A stretch of 64,000 bases of DNA, taken from contig NZ_JBHSDH010000011.1 of assembly GCF_042651485.1 (NCBI RefSeq), positions 28,733 through 92,732 of the forward strand, read 5' to 3'. Positions 54,989-63,908 of the stretch are shown here, piece by piece. Position 1 is the stretch's first letter, and every line of letters begins with the position of its first letter. The DNA is from Sphingorhabdus_B arenilitoris. GTDB taxonomy: Bacteria > Pseudomonadota > Alphaproteobacteria > Sphingomonadales > Sphingomonadaceae. The notes under the pieces were generated by a model. It saw only the letters and a program-made list of their open reading frames with translations, was not told the DNA's origin and ran no database searches. The translations under genes and the position numbers were made by a program.

Positions 54989-55364
54989 AGCCAAAGCCAA
55001 TGTGACGGTCAGCGTCACCAATCTGCGCAATCAAAAAGGGCAGTTGATGGTCTGCCTCACCAAAAATCCGAAAGCCTTTCCCGATTGCAGCAAAGACGCA
55101 AGCGCGCTGAAAAAGCTGGTGCCTGCGGGCAGTGCCAGCAATATTGTGTTTAGCGGGGTTGAGGCTGGCACCTATGCAGTGGCGATCGTCCATGATGAAA
55201 ATAATAATAACAAAATGGATTTGCGGATATTCATTCCGCGTGAGGGCTTTGCCTTTTCCCGCAACCCGAAAATCGGTATGGGCCCGCCAAAATTCAAAAG
55301 CGCATCCTTTGCTGTGGGCAGCGCCAATGTCACTCAATCGGTAAAGATGAAATATATGTTTTAG
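54879..55364 (+). CDS. DUF2141 domain protein, exported
   Basis: I chose ATG 54879 (MGYISVSGIRFAVPILGLAI), with AGGGG six bases upstream; ATG 54858 is possible. It encodes a signal peptide followed by DUF2141: NVTVSVTNLRNQKGQLMVCL, VPAGSASNIVFSGVEAGTYA and AIVHDENNNNKMDLRIFIP. It overlaps the desaturase gene by about 110 bp. The function of DUF2141 is unknown. Confidence 0.85.
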   Translation: MGYISVSGIRFAVPILGLAISALAAGSAMPGPVRAAEAKANVTVSVTNLRNQKGQLMVCLTKNPKAFPDCSKDASALKKLVPAGSASNIVFSGVEAGTYAVAIVHDENNNNKMDLRIFIPREGFAFSRNPKIGMGPPKFKSASFAVGSANVTQSVKMKYMF

Positions 55365-55535
55365 GATCTGCTGATAGCGACGAAGCAGGCCCTGTCCAAA
55401 ATATACTTCGGCATGCCCGCGAAGGCGGCGCTCGCCGCCCCATTCATTGTTAGTTGCGGATATTAGGGGTTGTGCATTTCGAAAATATCACGCATACTTG
55501 TCTTTCGTTGTCAGAAATTACGGGAGAGAATGGTC

Positions 55536-56717
55536 ATGGACCATAAAATAGCCTCAAGGGCGATGGCCTTATCATGCATAGTGTTGATCGCGACATCTTG
55601 CGGGGGTGGTTCTGCGGGCTCCTCTCCGCCCCCGCCGCCACCTGTATCGGTCACCCCGCCGCCACCACCGCCGCCCCCGCCTCCGCCTCCGCCTCCGCCC
55701 CCTCCTCCGATGGGCAGTAAATTGACTCAGGCTGATGCCCGCATCGGTGCTTGCATCAATATGGGCAACCAGTTGGAAGCACCCAATGAAGGCGATTGGG
55801 GCCGCGCCATTCGGCAGAGCGACTTTACCGACATAGCAGCGAAAGGCTTTAAGACGATCCGCTTGCCAGTGCGCTGGTCCAACCATGCGTCCCGCACCGC
55901 GCCCTACACCATCGATGCAGCTTTTATGACGCGCGTAAAAACCGTTGTAGATCAGGCGCAGGCCGCAAATTTGCGGGTCATATTGAATGTTCATCACTAT
56001 GATGAATCGGGCGCGAATGTGTTCCAAAATCCAACCGGTGAACGCGCCCGGCTGGCCGGAATTTGGAAACAGATTGCCGAGGAGTTTAAGGATAAGTCCA
56101 ATAATATGCTGTGGTTCGAACTTCTTAACGAACCGCATATGAATTTGAACCACACGAATCTGCTGGCTACTCTACAACCGTCGCTCGATGAAATCCGTAA
56201 GACAAATGCAACGCGGCCAGTGGTGATTGGCGGAGAATTTTACAGCGGGGTGGGGTCATTAAATGGCGGGAGCGGACCTAACTTTACGGGCCTGCCGCTG
56301 CCCATACCAAACGATCCATATATTATCGCGACGTTCCATTATTATGATCCTTACAATTTTACCCATCAAGGCGCACCGTGGCTGCAGCCAAACGCGCCAT
56401 CGGCGCCGCGCGATTTGACGCAAAATGAAAAAGATCAGATCACCAGAGATGCCCAGAAAGTGCGTGACTTTATGACCCGCACGGGCCGCCCGGTTTTCCT
56501 CGGCGAATATGGCGTCCTTGAGGCATCTGGCCCTGATTTCAACAATCTGACAACTATTCCAGAGGCAAAGCGTGCGGAGTATTACCGCCTGGCCCGCACC
56601 GCATTTGAAGGGGTGGATGTGGATGGATGCGCCTGGTCGTACACCAATACATTCTCGGTAAGGCGGAATAGTGATGATGTATGGTTTGATGAAATTTTGA
56701 GGGCAGTGGGCCTTTAA
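55536..56717 (+). CDS. GH5-family cellulase-like lipoprotein with polyproline linker
   Basis: I chose ATG 55536 (MDHKIASRAMALSC); ATG 55530 is equally near the GGGAGAG. A lipobox ATSCGGG is followed by a linker with two runs of prolines, the second longer than 15. The catalytic domain from about residue 60 has KTIRLPVRW, WFELLNEPH (acid/base glutamate) and FLGEYGV (nucleophile glutamate), the GH5 pair. It should cleave a beta-glucan or a related polymer. The Pro run is encoded by CCG/CCT/CCC codons prone to slippage. Confidence 0.88.
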   Translation: MDHKIASRAMALSCIVLIATSCGGGSAGSSPPPPPPVSVTPPPPPPPPPPPPPPPPPPMGSKLTQADARIGACINMGNQLEAPNEGDWGRAIRQSDFTDIAAKGFKTIRLPVRWSNHASRTAPYTIDAAFMTRVKTVVDQAQAANLRVILNVHHYDESGANVFQNPTGERARLAGIWKQIAEEFKDKSNNMLWFELLNEPHMNLNHTNLLATLQPSLDEIRKTNATRPVVIGGEFYSGVGSLNGGSGPNFTGLPLPIPNDPYIIATFHYYDPYNFTHQGAPWLQPNAPSAPRDLTQNEKDQITRDAQKVRDFMTRTGRPVFLGEYGVLEASGPDFNNLTTIPEAKRAEYYRLARTAFEGVDVDGCAWSYTNTFSVRRNSDDVWFDEILRAVGL

Positions 56718-56797
56718 AGTTCATATCGATTGCCATAGGACTGCTGCTTGGCAACAGTCCTATGGCAAAGCCGTGACTGCGTCCCTATATAGACGGG

Positions 56798-57739
56798 ATG
56801 AATAATATAGCCCCGAAATTGTCAGCGCAATTGCTGCTCTGCTCTATCGCCACGCCTTTTGCCTATGCGCAAAGCTCGCCATCAACGCCTGTATCCGATA
56901 CAACAGAGACCGCACCTCCTGCTGGCCCGCCGGCTGGCGGACCGCCGCCCGGCTTGGCCGATTCCATATTTGCCCGTGATTGGATTACCATTGGCATTGG
57001 CGGCGGTATCCGGCCCAGTTACGAAGGTTCGGACGATTATAATTTCGGGCCTGCGCCGCTGATTCAAGGCAGCGTCGATGGCTTCGATTTCGGCGCGCGC
57101 GGCCCTGGGCTGTTTGTCGATGTCATCCGTGACGGCGGGCGCGATGAACGGGGCCAACAGAAAAAGATTCAATTTTTGCTCGGCCCGCAAGTGCAGCTTC
57201 GGCTCGACCGGAATAACCGCATTGGTGATGATGTTGTCGCCTTATTGGGGGAGCGAGATATTGGCGTTGAAGTAGGTTTTACTTCGGGCGTATCGTTCCG
57301 AGAATTATTGACACCTTTTGACAGCCTGTCATTCACGCTGGATGCCGGATGGGATGTCGCGGGCGCACATGACGGACGGGTCGTGCGGGCGTCCGTCGGA
57401 TATTCGACGCCCTTATCGCGCGCGGCCTTCGCCAATGTGTCGTTGTCCGCGACCCATGTCGACGATAATTATGCCGACACCTATTACAGCATAGATACCG
57501 CCGGTTCTGTTGCCAGCGGCCTGCCGGTTTTTGACGCGGACGGCGGCGTGAAAAGCGTCGGAAGCTTCTTGGTTTTGGGCTATGATCTGTCGGGCAACGC
57601 GCTTGATGGCGGGTTCAGCCTGTTTGGCCTCAGCAGCTATACGCGCCTCCTCGGCGATGCCAAACGCACGCCGATTACGTCGATCCGCGGCGATGCCAAC
57701 CAATGGTTTGTAGGCGGCGGTGTAGCCTATAGTTTTTGA
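56798..57739 (+). CDS. MipA/OmpV family outer-membrane protein
   Basis: The 313-residue protein has a signal peptide (LSAQLLLCSIATPFAYA), a Pro/Gly-rich spacer, then DWITIGIGGGIRPSYEGSDDY, SFTLDAGWDVAGAHDG and a C-terminal aromatic YSF, as in MipA/OmpV barrels. Some members are scaffolds of peptidoglycan machinery. A hairpin with T/A tracts lies 25 bp beyond the stop. Confidence 0.88.
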   Translation: MNNIAPKLSAQLLLCSIATPFAYAQSSPSTPVSDTTETAPPAGPPAGGPPPGLADSIFARDWITIGIGGGIRPSYEGSDDYNFGPAPLIQGSVDGFDFGARGPGLFVDVIRDGGRDERGQQKKIQFLLGPQVQLRLDRNNRIGDDVVALLGERDIGVEVGFTSGVSFRELLTPFDSLSFTLDAGWDVAGAHDGRVVRASVGYSTPLSRAAFANVSLSATHVDDNYADTYYSIDTAGSVASGLPVFDADGGVKSVGSFLVLGYDLSGNALDGGFSLFGLSSYTRLLGDAKRTPITSIRGDANQWFVGGGVAYSF

Positions 57740-57763
57740 GGATAGGGGTTTGGTTTGAGCCGC

Positions 57764-57799
57764 AAAAAAAGGGAGGCCGGATGTCCGGTCTCCCTTTTG
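57764..57799. terminator. Bidirectional terminator between MipA and flotillin genes
   Basis: AAAAGGGAGGCCGGA pairs with TCCGGTCTCCCTTTT across a TG loop, with an A-run on the left and a T-run on the right. It lies between two convergent genes and can stop both. Confidence 0.8.
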
Positions 57800-57846
57800 T
57801 GATGGACCAACTACGCGCTGACGCTAGGTCCTGACCCAAGGCCGTT

Positions 57847-59646
57847 TTAGCCTGCTTCGGCGTCCAAACCATCGGTATCAGGCGCATCGGCCGCATCGGC
57901 CTTAGCCTTGCCCGCTGACCGTTTCGCTTTGGCAGGGGAGGAGGCCCGGGCATCAGCCGTCTCGCTTTGCTCGGCGGCACTAAGCAGATCGGACCCGCCG
58001 CTACCCGCTGCATCCTTGACCAGATTTTCCAACGAGGAGCCATTCAGGCCCAGCTCTTTCATCAACCCGTCAATCACCGGTGCCTGCGCGCGGTAGGCAA
58101 GTGCGGCAGAGACAGCATCAGTGGCCAAATTGCCGCTGGAACCCCCGCTACTTCCGGCGCCATTCCCACCGCCATTCCCGCTGCCGCCCCGTCCGCCGCC
58201 ATTGGTAATGCCGTCGACTTGGACGATCTTGATGGAATCGATCGCCTCCATCGGCTTCACAGATTCGCGGATGACTTCGGGCAAGACTTTGAGCAACGCC
58301 ATTTTGGTTTGCAGCGAAATCTGGTTCGATGACAGGATGTTGGCGGCCTCGTTGATTGCCCGTTGCCCTGCGGCTTCGACTTCAAACCGGATCCGGCTGG
58401 CCTCAGCGCGCAGTTTTTCGGCGTCGGCTTCACCTTCTGCCGAGAGGCGGACGGCAGACGCGCGGTTGGCGGCGGCTTCTTTCTCGGCTTCGGCTTGCAC
58501 TTTGACGCTGATTGCCTCGCGCTCGGCCTCTTTGGACGCCTCGATCAGCTCGATCCGTTTTTCACGGTCGGCAATCTCGGTTTCACGAGCAGTTACCACC
58601 TGTTCCTCGGCGGCGACCGCTTTGGCACGGGCTTCATCGGCCTCTGCTTTGGCTTGGCTTTCCTCGCGTGATTTGTTCTGGATAGCGATTTGTTGTTCCT
58701 GACGAGCAATTTCAATTGCCTGTTCCTGACTGATTTTCGCTTCCTGAACCGCGCGGTCAGCCTCAATCTGGCTGCTATCAATTTGCTGCTTTGCTTTGAT
58801 CTGCGCGCCCTGCGCTTCTTGGTCCCGCAGCGCCTTTTCCTTCGCCACGTCCGATGCCTGGGCGGCGCGGCGCATTTCGACTTCGCGTTCCTGTTCCAAC
58901 CGGGCAAATTCATTGTCACGGCTGATTTCAAACGAACGCTTGTCCGCCTCCAGGTTCTTTGTCTCGATCTGAACCCGCGTGTCCTGTTCGATGTCGTTGC
59001 GCGCTTTTTTGCGCAGCTCAATCTGCTCGGTCAGCTTGGTGAGACCTTCGGCATCGAACGCATTGTTAGCGTTGAAATGCTCGATGCTCGTCTGGTCCAG
59101 TCCGGTCAGCGATACCGATTCCAGCTCCAGACCGTTCATCGCCAAATCAGCGGACGACGCTTGCTGCACCATCTGTACAAAGTCGGCGCGCTGTTCGTGC
59201 AGCTGGTTCATCGTCATCCCCGCTGCAACAGAGCGCAGTGCATCGACGAATTTACCTTCGACAAGGTCCTTCAGCATCTCGGGCTGCATCGTGCGCAGGC
59301 CCAGTGTCTGTGCGGCCATGGCAAGCGAGCCCGCATCGGGGCGAACGCGGACGTAAAATTCCGCCTTCACATCGATCCGCAGCCGGTCGAGCGTAATCAG
59401 CGCGTCAACATTGTTGCGCTCCACTCCCAGCCGGACGGTGTTCATATTCACCGGCATGGTTTCGTGCAGCACAGGCAGGACCAACGCGCCGCCATTCATG
59501 ACGACTTTTTCCCCGCCAAGACCGGTTCGCACAAAGGCAATTTCCTTCGTCGCGCGTTTATAGAGCCGCATCAGGAACGCGATCAGGATGATGAAGGCAA
59601 TGATGGGCAAACCCAAATAAATGCCGAGTGAGATTAAATTTTCCAT
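57847..59646 (-). CDS. Flotillin-like SPFH-domain membrane protein
   Basis: The 599-residue protein has one N-terminal membrane segment (LGIYLGLPIIAFIILIAFLM), an SPFH/band-7 domain with FVRTGLGGEKVVMNGGALVLP, and a long Glu/Ala/Gln-rich coiled coil (about residues 230-460), as in flotillin/YqiK proteins that organise membrane microdomains. A Gly/Asn-rich linker and Lys/Ala tail end it. Its partner (NfeD/YqiJ-like) lies upstream on the same strand with about 200 bp between. Confidence 0.93.
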   Translation of the reverse strand: MENLISLGIYLGLPIIAFIILIAFLMRLYKRATKEIAFVRTGLGGEKVVMNGGALVLPVLHETMPVNMNTVRLGVERNNVDALITLDRLRIDVKAEFYVRVRPDAGSLAMAAQTLGLRTMQPEMLKDLVEGKFVDALRSVAAGMTMNQLHEQRADFVQMVQQASSADLAMNGLELESVSLTGLDQTSIEHFNANNAFDAEGLTKLTEQIELRKKARNDIEQDTRVQIETKNLEADKRSFEISRDNEFARLEQEREVEMRRAAQASDVAKEKALRDQEAQGAQIKAKQQIDSSQIEADRAVQEAKISQEQAIEIARQEQQIAIQNKSREESQAKAEADEARAKAVAAEEQVVTARETEIADREKRIELIEASKEAEREAISVKVQAEAEKEAAANRASAVRLSAEGEADAEKLRAEASRIRFEVEAAGQRAINEAANILSSNQISLQTKMALLKVLPEVIRESVKPMEAIDSIKIVQVDGITNGGGRGGSGNGGGNGAGSSGGSSGNLATDAVSAALAYRAQAPVIDGLMKELGLNGSSLENLVKDAAGSGGSDLLSAAEQSETADARASSPAKAKRSAGKAKADAADAPDTDGLDAEAG

Positions 59647-59843
59647 ATATTTTCTTTCTATTTTAAACGCCGTGTATCGGGCGCCATGTTGCTTGACCGG
59701 GTGAGCGCTGCGCTCACCCTCAGCCAGTCGTTCAGACAGCCATTATTTTGGCATCTGCATCGGCCGGCTCAGCAAGAGCGCATCTGGTAATGTTACTGCG
59801 GCGCTTGGCGGACATCGCGGCACGCATTGTTGGTAATTCATCG
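59647..59843. other. Gap with a hairpin and a possible micro-ORF
   Basis: A perfect GGGTGAGCG/CGCTCACCC hairpin at 59699-59719 has no T-run. Just after the NfeD-like stop, minus-strand reading gives MRAAMSAKRRSNITRCALA... in a 31-codon frame, but without a good ribosome-binding site, so I do not call it as a gene. Confidence 0.3.
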
Positions 59844-60479
59844 TCATCCTTCCAATCGGGGCAAATTTTGCTCGCCCTGTGTTATGGCCTTAAAAATATG
59901 GCCTTCGCGGCGGACCAGCAGCAGTTTTTCTCCGGTCACAAAAGTCTGACCGGCATTGTCGGGCTCCACCATGATGAAATGGCTATGCCCGTGAATGTCC
60001 ACTGCCTTTGCCCGCGCAGCTGACCCTTGTGCCGCCGTGCCAATCTCAATGACCGCGAACCGTCCGATTAAGCTGTCGATCGGCACAGCGGTCGTTTCAT
60101 CCTTTGGCATGATCCGCGCCAGCGGCCTTGCCAAAGCGGCGGTAACAGGCAATGCGGTCAGCGCTGCGGCTGGACCGGCCAATATCATCGGCAATAAACC
60201 ACCGATGACGAGCGCGACCATTTGCTGACCCGCATAACCAATCAAGGTGAAGGCCAGCAGGAACAGAGCCAGCCAGATCATGATTGGCAACCGGCCCAAT
60301 CCCAAAAAAGCCAGCAAGCCGTCGGCCACGCCGTCAACATCCAGACTCGGATCCAAATCCGTGTCCATATCCGGCCCAAAATCGCCCAGCCCAGTTAGCT
60401 GCAACAGCATCAATAAAATCAACAGCATAGCCGATCCTGCAAAAAGCAGATTTTCACTGGCCAGCCAAAAATCAAACAT
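59844..60479 (-). CDS. YqiJ/NfeD-like OB-fold membrane protein
   Basis: I chose ATG 60479 (MFDFWLASEN), with AAGGGG nearby; ATG 60482 overlaps. The roughly 211-residue protein has three to four hydrophobic segments and a C-terminal OB-like part (SLIGRFAVIEIGTAAQGSAA, then GEKLLLVRREGHIFKAI). Such proteins are encoded beside flotillins and are thought to assist them. Confidence 0.82.
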   Translation of the reverse strand: MFDFWLASENLLFAGSAMLLILLMLLQLTGLGDFGPDMDTDLDPSLDVDGVADGLLAFLGLGRLPIMIWLALFLLAFTLIGYAGQQMVALVIGGLLPMILAGPAAALTALPVTAALARPLARIMPKDETTAVPIDSLIGRFAVIEIGTAAQGSAARAKAVDIHGHSHFIMVEPDNAGQTFVTGEKLLLVRREGHIFKAITQGEQNLPRLEG

Positions 60480-60735
60480 CATCAACCCCTTAATATCGCC
60501 CTGTTGCGATGGCAGCATATTGGAATATGGGGCGGTGGGGGTCAACGTAAATCGGATCCAGAATATCCGATTTATACACATTTAATCAGTTGTTTAGGGC
60601 GATGCATTCTCGGCACAGCACAAATTGCCCGCCATCATTGCCGCTGGGCGTTGATAAAATGGATTCGCCCGTTACCCTGACCACATGCCGGGCAGGCAGA
60701 TTCGGTTTGTCCGGTCATGGCGATGGGAGGCCGGT

Positions 60736-61143
60736 ATGGGAATGACGCAGACGATAACCGCATGGATATTGATATTGATCGGATTATACAGCGTGGCTGC
60801 GGCGATAGGCGAGCTGCGCCGACGGGGGACATGGGCGCGCATATTTTGGGAATTGGAACGCAGCCGCACACTGCAATTTCTGATCGGGATAATGTGCATG
60901 GTGATTGGTGCGACGATCATGCTGGTCAATCCCTATAATGGGCTCGATCTGCAAAGTATATTGGTGACCATATTGGGCGGATTGATCCTGTTGGAAGGAG
61001 CCGCCTTTCTGGCTTTTCCCGATTGGATGATCCATTTGTCGCGGCAAGTGATGAACAGCCGTTCGGCGATATGGGGTTGGATTGCGTTATGTATCGGAAT
61101 GGCGTTGATGGTGGTTGGTTATGTACGGATGCTCGCATCCTGA
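60736..61143 (+). CDS. Small membrane protein, unknown
   Basis: ATG 60736 follows GGAGG; ATG 60742 is an alternative. The 135-residue protein has about four hydrophobic segments (TITAWILILIGLYSVAAA, FLIGIMCMVIGATIMLV, ILVTILGGLILLEGAAFL, WIALCIGMALMVVGYV). It is a sphingomonad-like hypothetical, divergent from the NfeD-like gene. Confidence 0.6.
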   Translation: MGMTQTITAWILILIGLYSVAAAIGELRRRGTWARIFWELERSRTLQFLIGIMCMVIGATIMLVNPYNGLDLQSILVTILGGLILLEGAAFLAFPDWMIHLSRQVMNSRSAIWGWIALCIGMALMVVGYVRMLAS

Positions 61144-61156
61144 CTATGGGGCAGCG

Positions 61157-61294
61157 ATGAACAGCATGACGACGAAAGCCCTATCGGCCGGATTTTTGGC
61201 ATTGGCTGCTGCGCAATCAAACGCGGCGCAGCAAGTAACGGACTATCCCTGCGACAACATCACCGCCCATACGCAATATGTGACGCGGCGGTAA
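61157..61294 (+). pseudogene. Small exported-looking ORF, possibly frameshifted
   Basis: The 45-residue ORF has a short signal-like stretch (ALSAGFLALAAAQSNAA) then TDYPCDNITAHTQYVTRR and a stop. The +1 frame directly beyond reads DRPNYLHDKPVRLRYHRP, which looks like coding sequence, and then stops at 61380 at the riboswitch. Either a small protein or a remnant of a longer gene broken by one base. Confidence 0.35.
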
Positions 61295-61351
61295 GCGGGC
61301 GTCTGACCGTCCTAATTATCTCCATGACAAGCCCGTGCGGCTGCGCTATCA

Positions 61352-61462
61352 CCGTCCCGTCCCCGGGGAGTCATGTGACTGAGAGGGACGGGTAACGCCG
61401 TCCGACCCGTTGAACCTGATCCGGCCCCCGTTTTGGGGCTTACCGGCGGAGGGAGGGAGCGG
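61352..61462 (+). promoter_or_regulatory. TPP riboswitch (THI element)
   Basis: The conserved pieces are present in order: CCCCGGGGAGTC, CTGAGAGGGACGGG, then ACCCGTTGAACCTGATCCGG, a CCCCC/GGGG hairpin, and CCGGCGGAGGGAG. The core ends about 50 bases before the thiC start. It should lower thiC expression when thiamine pyrophosphate is abundant. Confidence 0.95.
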
Positions 61463-61511
61463 CTGTCACCCTGATACCGCCCTTGCTCCGAATAACGAAG
61501 GAGTGAGAATT

Positions 61512-63500
61512 ATGGCAGATATCCCCGCACGCACCGAAATTGGCGTTACCACTGGCCCCATTCGTGGCAGCAAGAAAATCCACGTCGCGGCCAAATCAGG
61601 CAGCGGTATTCGCGTCGCCATGCGCGAGATTTATCTGGAGCCATCGAGCGGTGAGCCGCCGGTGCGGGTCTATGACACCTCCGGGCCCTATACCGACGAA
61701 AATGCGATCATCGACATCGCCGTCGGCCTGCCCGAATTGCGCCGCGAATGGATACGCGCGCGCGGCGATGTGGAAGAAGCGCCGCAGCGAGAGGTAAAGC
61801 CAGAGGATAATGGACAGCTTGGCCCCGACCGCAGCGGCGGCGTTGCGCCTTTTCCCAAAGTGCGGCAGAATATCCTGCGCGCCAAGCCCGGCATGAATGT
61901 CAGTCAGATGCATTATGCCCGCAAAGGCATCATCACGCCCGAGATGGAATATGTCGCCGAGCGCGAAAATCTGGGCCGTGAGCGTCTGAAGGAATATAAG
62001 CGCGACGGCGAAAGCTGGGGCGCGGAAATCCCCGATTATGTCACCCCCGAATTTGTCCGCGACGAAGTGGCGCGGGGCCGGGCGATCATCCCCAACAATA
62101 TCAACCACCCCGAAAGCGAACCGATGGCGATCGGCCGCAATTTCCTCGTTAAGATCAACGCCAATATCGGCAACAGCGCAGTCGCATCCGACGTGGCAAG
62201 CGAGGTCGACAAGATGGTCTGGTCGATCCGCTGGGGCGCGGACACGGTGATGGACCTCAGCACCGGCCGCAACATTCACGACACGCGCGAATGGATCATC
62301 CGCAACTCGCCCGTGCCGATTGGTACGGTGCCGATCTATCAGGCGCTCGAAAAAGTCGGCGGCGTGGCGGAAGACCTGACCTGGGATATCTTCCGCGATA
62401 CGCTGATCGAACAAGCCGAGCAGGGCGTCGATTATTTCACCATCCATGCGGGCGTTCGCCTGCCCTATGTGCCGCTCGCGGCCAAGCGGATGACCGGCAT
62501 CGTGTCGCGCGGCGGCTCGATCATGGCGAAATGGTGCCTCGCGCATCATAAAGAAAGCTTCCTGTATGAGCGCTTTGACGAGATTACTGAGATTATGAAG
62601 GCCTATGACGTCGCCTATTCGCTCGGCGATGGCCTGCGCCCCGGCAGCATCTATGACGCGAATGACGAAGCGCAATTTGCTGAGCTCTACACGCTGGGCG
62701 AGCTGACCAAACGCGCTTGGGAATCCGATGTGCAGGTGATGATCGAAGGCCCCGGCCATGTGCCGATGCACAAGATCAAGGAAAATATGACCAAGCAATT
62801 GGAAGCCTGCGGCGAGGCGCCTTTCTATACGCTCGGCCCGCTCACCACCGACATCGCGCCCGGCTATGACCATATCACCAGCGGCATTGGCGCAGCGCAA
62901 ATCGGCTGGTATGGCACCGCCATGCTCTGCTACGTCACGCCCAAGGAGCATCTGGGCCTGCCCGACCGCGACGATGTGAAAGTCGGCGTTGTAACGTACA
63001 AGCTGGCGGCACACGCGGCGGACTTGGCGAAGGGCCACCCCGCGGCGCAAGTGCGCGACGATGCGCTATCCAAAGCGCGCTTCGAATTTCGCTGGCGCGA
63101 CCAATTCAACCTGTCGCTCGACCCCGACACCGCCGAGCAATATCACGACCAGACGCTGCCAGCCGAAGGCGCCAAAACCGCCCATTTCTGCAGTATGTGC
63201 GGGCCGAAGTTTTGCAGCATGAAGATCAGCCAGGAAGTGCGCGAATTCGCCGCCAATAATCCCAATGGCGTGCTGGGTTCATCCGAAATTCCTCCCCGGC
63301 ACGGGGAGGGGGACCATGCGAAGCATGGTGGAGGGGCAGGTGCCGCTCATCCAGACGATTTAAGTGGTTCACGCGGAGGCGCGGAGGCGCGGAGCTTAAG
63401 TGAAGCCGAAGCCGAAAAAGGCATGGAAGAAATGAGCAAAGTCTTCAAAGAAACCGGCAGCGAGCTGTATATGGGGCAGGGCGATAGGGAGCATGATTGA
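61512..63500 (+). CDS. thiC: Phosphomethylpyrimidine synthase ThiC with repeat insertion
   Basis: ThiC is a radical SAM enzyme that converts aminoimidazole ribotide to HMP phosphate in thiamine synthesis. ATG 61512 (MADIPARTEIGVTTGP) follows an AAGGAG. The 662-residue protein has MHYARKGIITPEMEYVA, EGPGHVPMHKI, and the C-terminal iron-sulfur motif CSMCGPKFCSM. Between VREFAANNPNGV and EAEAEKGMEEM about 40 extra residues (SSEIPPRHGEGDHAKHGGGA...) come from a palindromic repeat inserted in frame. Confidence 0.95.
   Translation: MADIPARTEIGVTTGPIRGSKKIHVAAKSGSGIRVAMREIYLEPSSGEPPVRVYDTSGPYTDENAIIDIAVGLPELRREWIRARGDVEEAPQREVKPEDNGQLGPDRSGGVAPFPKVRQNILRAKPGMNVSQMHYARKGIITPEMEYVAERENLGRERLKEYKRDGESWGAEIPDYVTPEFVRDEVARGRAIIPNNINHPESEPMAIGRNFLVKINANIGNSAVASDVASEVDKMVWSIRWGADTVMDLSTGRNIHDTREWIIRNSPVPIGTVPIYQALEKVGGVAEDLTWDIFRDTLIEQAEQGVDYFTIHAGVRLPYVPLAAKRMTGIVSRGGSIMAKWCLAHHKESFLYERFDEITEIMKAYDVAYSLGDGLRPGSIYDANDEAQFAELYTLGELTKRAWESDVQVMIEGPGHVPMHKIKENMTKQLEACGEAPFYTLGPLTTDIAPGYDHITSGIGAAQIGWYGTAMLCYVTPKEHLGLPDRDDVKVGVVTYKLAAHAADLAKGHPAAQVRDDALSKARFEFRWRDQFNLSLDPDTAEQYHDQTLPAEGAKTAHFCSMCGPKFCSMKISQEVREFAANNPNGVLGSSEIPPRHGEGDHAKHGGGAGAAHPDDLSGSRGGAEARSLSEAEAEKGMEEMSKVFKETGSELYMGQGDREHD
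63289..63342. repeat. Palindromic repeat (family B half-unit), inside thiC
   Basis: CCTCCCCGGCACGGGGAGG, GGGACCATGCGAAGCATGGT and GGAGGGGCAGGT, almost identical to the left half of the glyS copy at 39306-39446. It lies near the 3' end of thiC, after the catalytic cysteines, and keeps the frame. Confidence 0.85.
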
Positions 63501-63728
63501 TTGCGCATAGCAAAGGCCGTCCTCGCGCTCGCGGCGGCGCTGCTGAGCGCGGCCTTTGCCCGGCTTTGGCTTTCCCGCCGCGCGCTGCCCTATGGCGAGG
63601 AGGGACAGTATTTCGATGCCGCTTTGGGCGTGACCTATAGCGAAGGCGCGGTGGCCGTGTATTCAGCTGCGGCGCTGCTTGCTGGACTGGCGACGCTTTT
63701 GCTGGCCGTCTGGGCATGGCGGAGATGA
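63501..63728 (+). CDS. Small two-segment membrane protein, unknown
   Basis: The 75-residue protein would start at a TTG directly after the thiC stop. It has two hydrophobic segments (VLALAAALLSAAFARLWLS and VYSAAALLAGLATLLLAVWAW) with YGEEGQYFDAALGVTYSEG between. The rare start and lack of a ribosome-binding site lower confidence, although it fits coupling to thiC. Confidence 0.45.
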   Translation: MRIAKAVLALAAALLSAAFARLWLSRRALPYGEEGQYFDAALGVTYSEGAVAVYSAAALLAGLATLLLAVWAWRR

Positions 63729-63908
63729 GTGAGGTTTAGGACGGGGCCGAGGGCACAATACGCATAAGGAAGAGATTGCTATTGGCTCTTGCGTGATGCA
63801 AATGTGCGTTTGGACGAAGCCAAGGAAACAAATGCGGTATGAATTTAATATTGTGTTGTCTAATTGATATTCGCATTGTTCTGCTTTCGTGACGTTTTTT
63901 TTGCCCGA

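Noticed and set aside
59740..59843. 31-codon minus-strand reading frame MRAAMSAKRRS... after the NfeD-like gene
   Set aside because: No ribosome-binding site near the ATG and no recognisable homology. Length alone does not support it.
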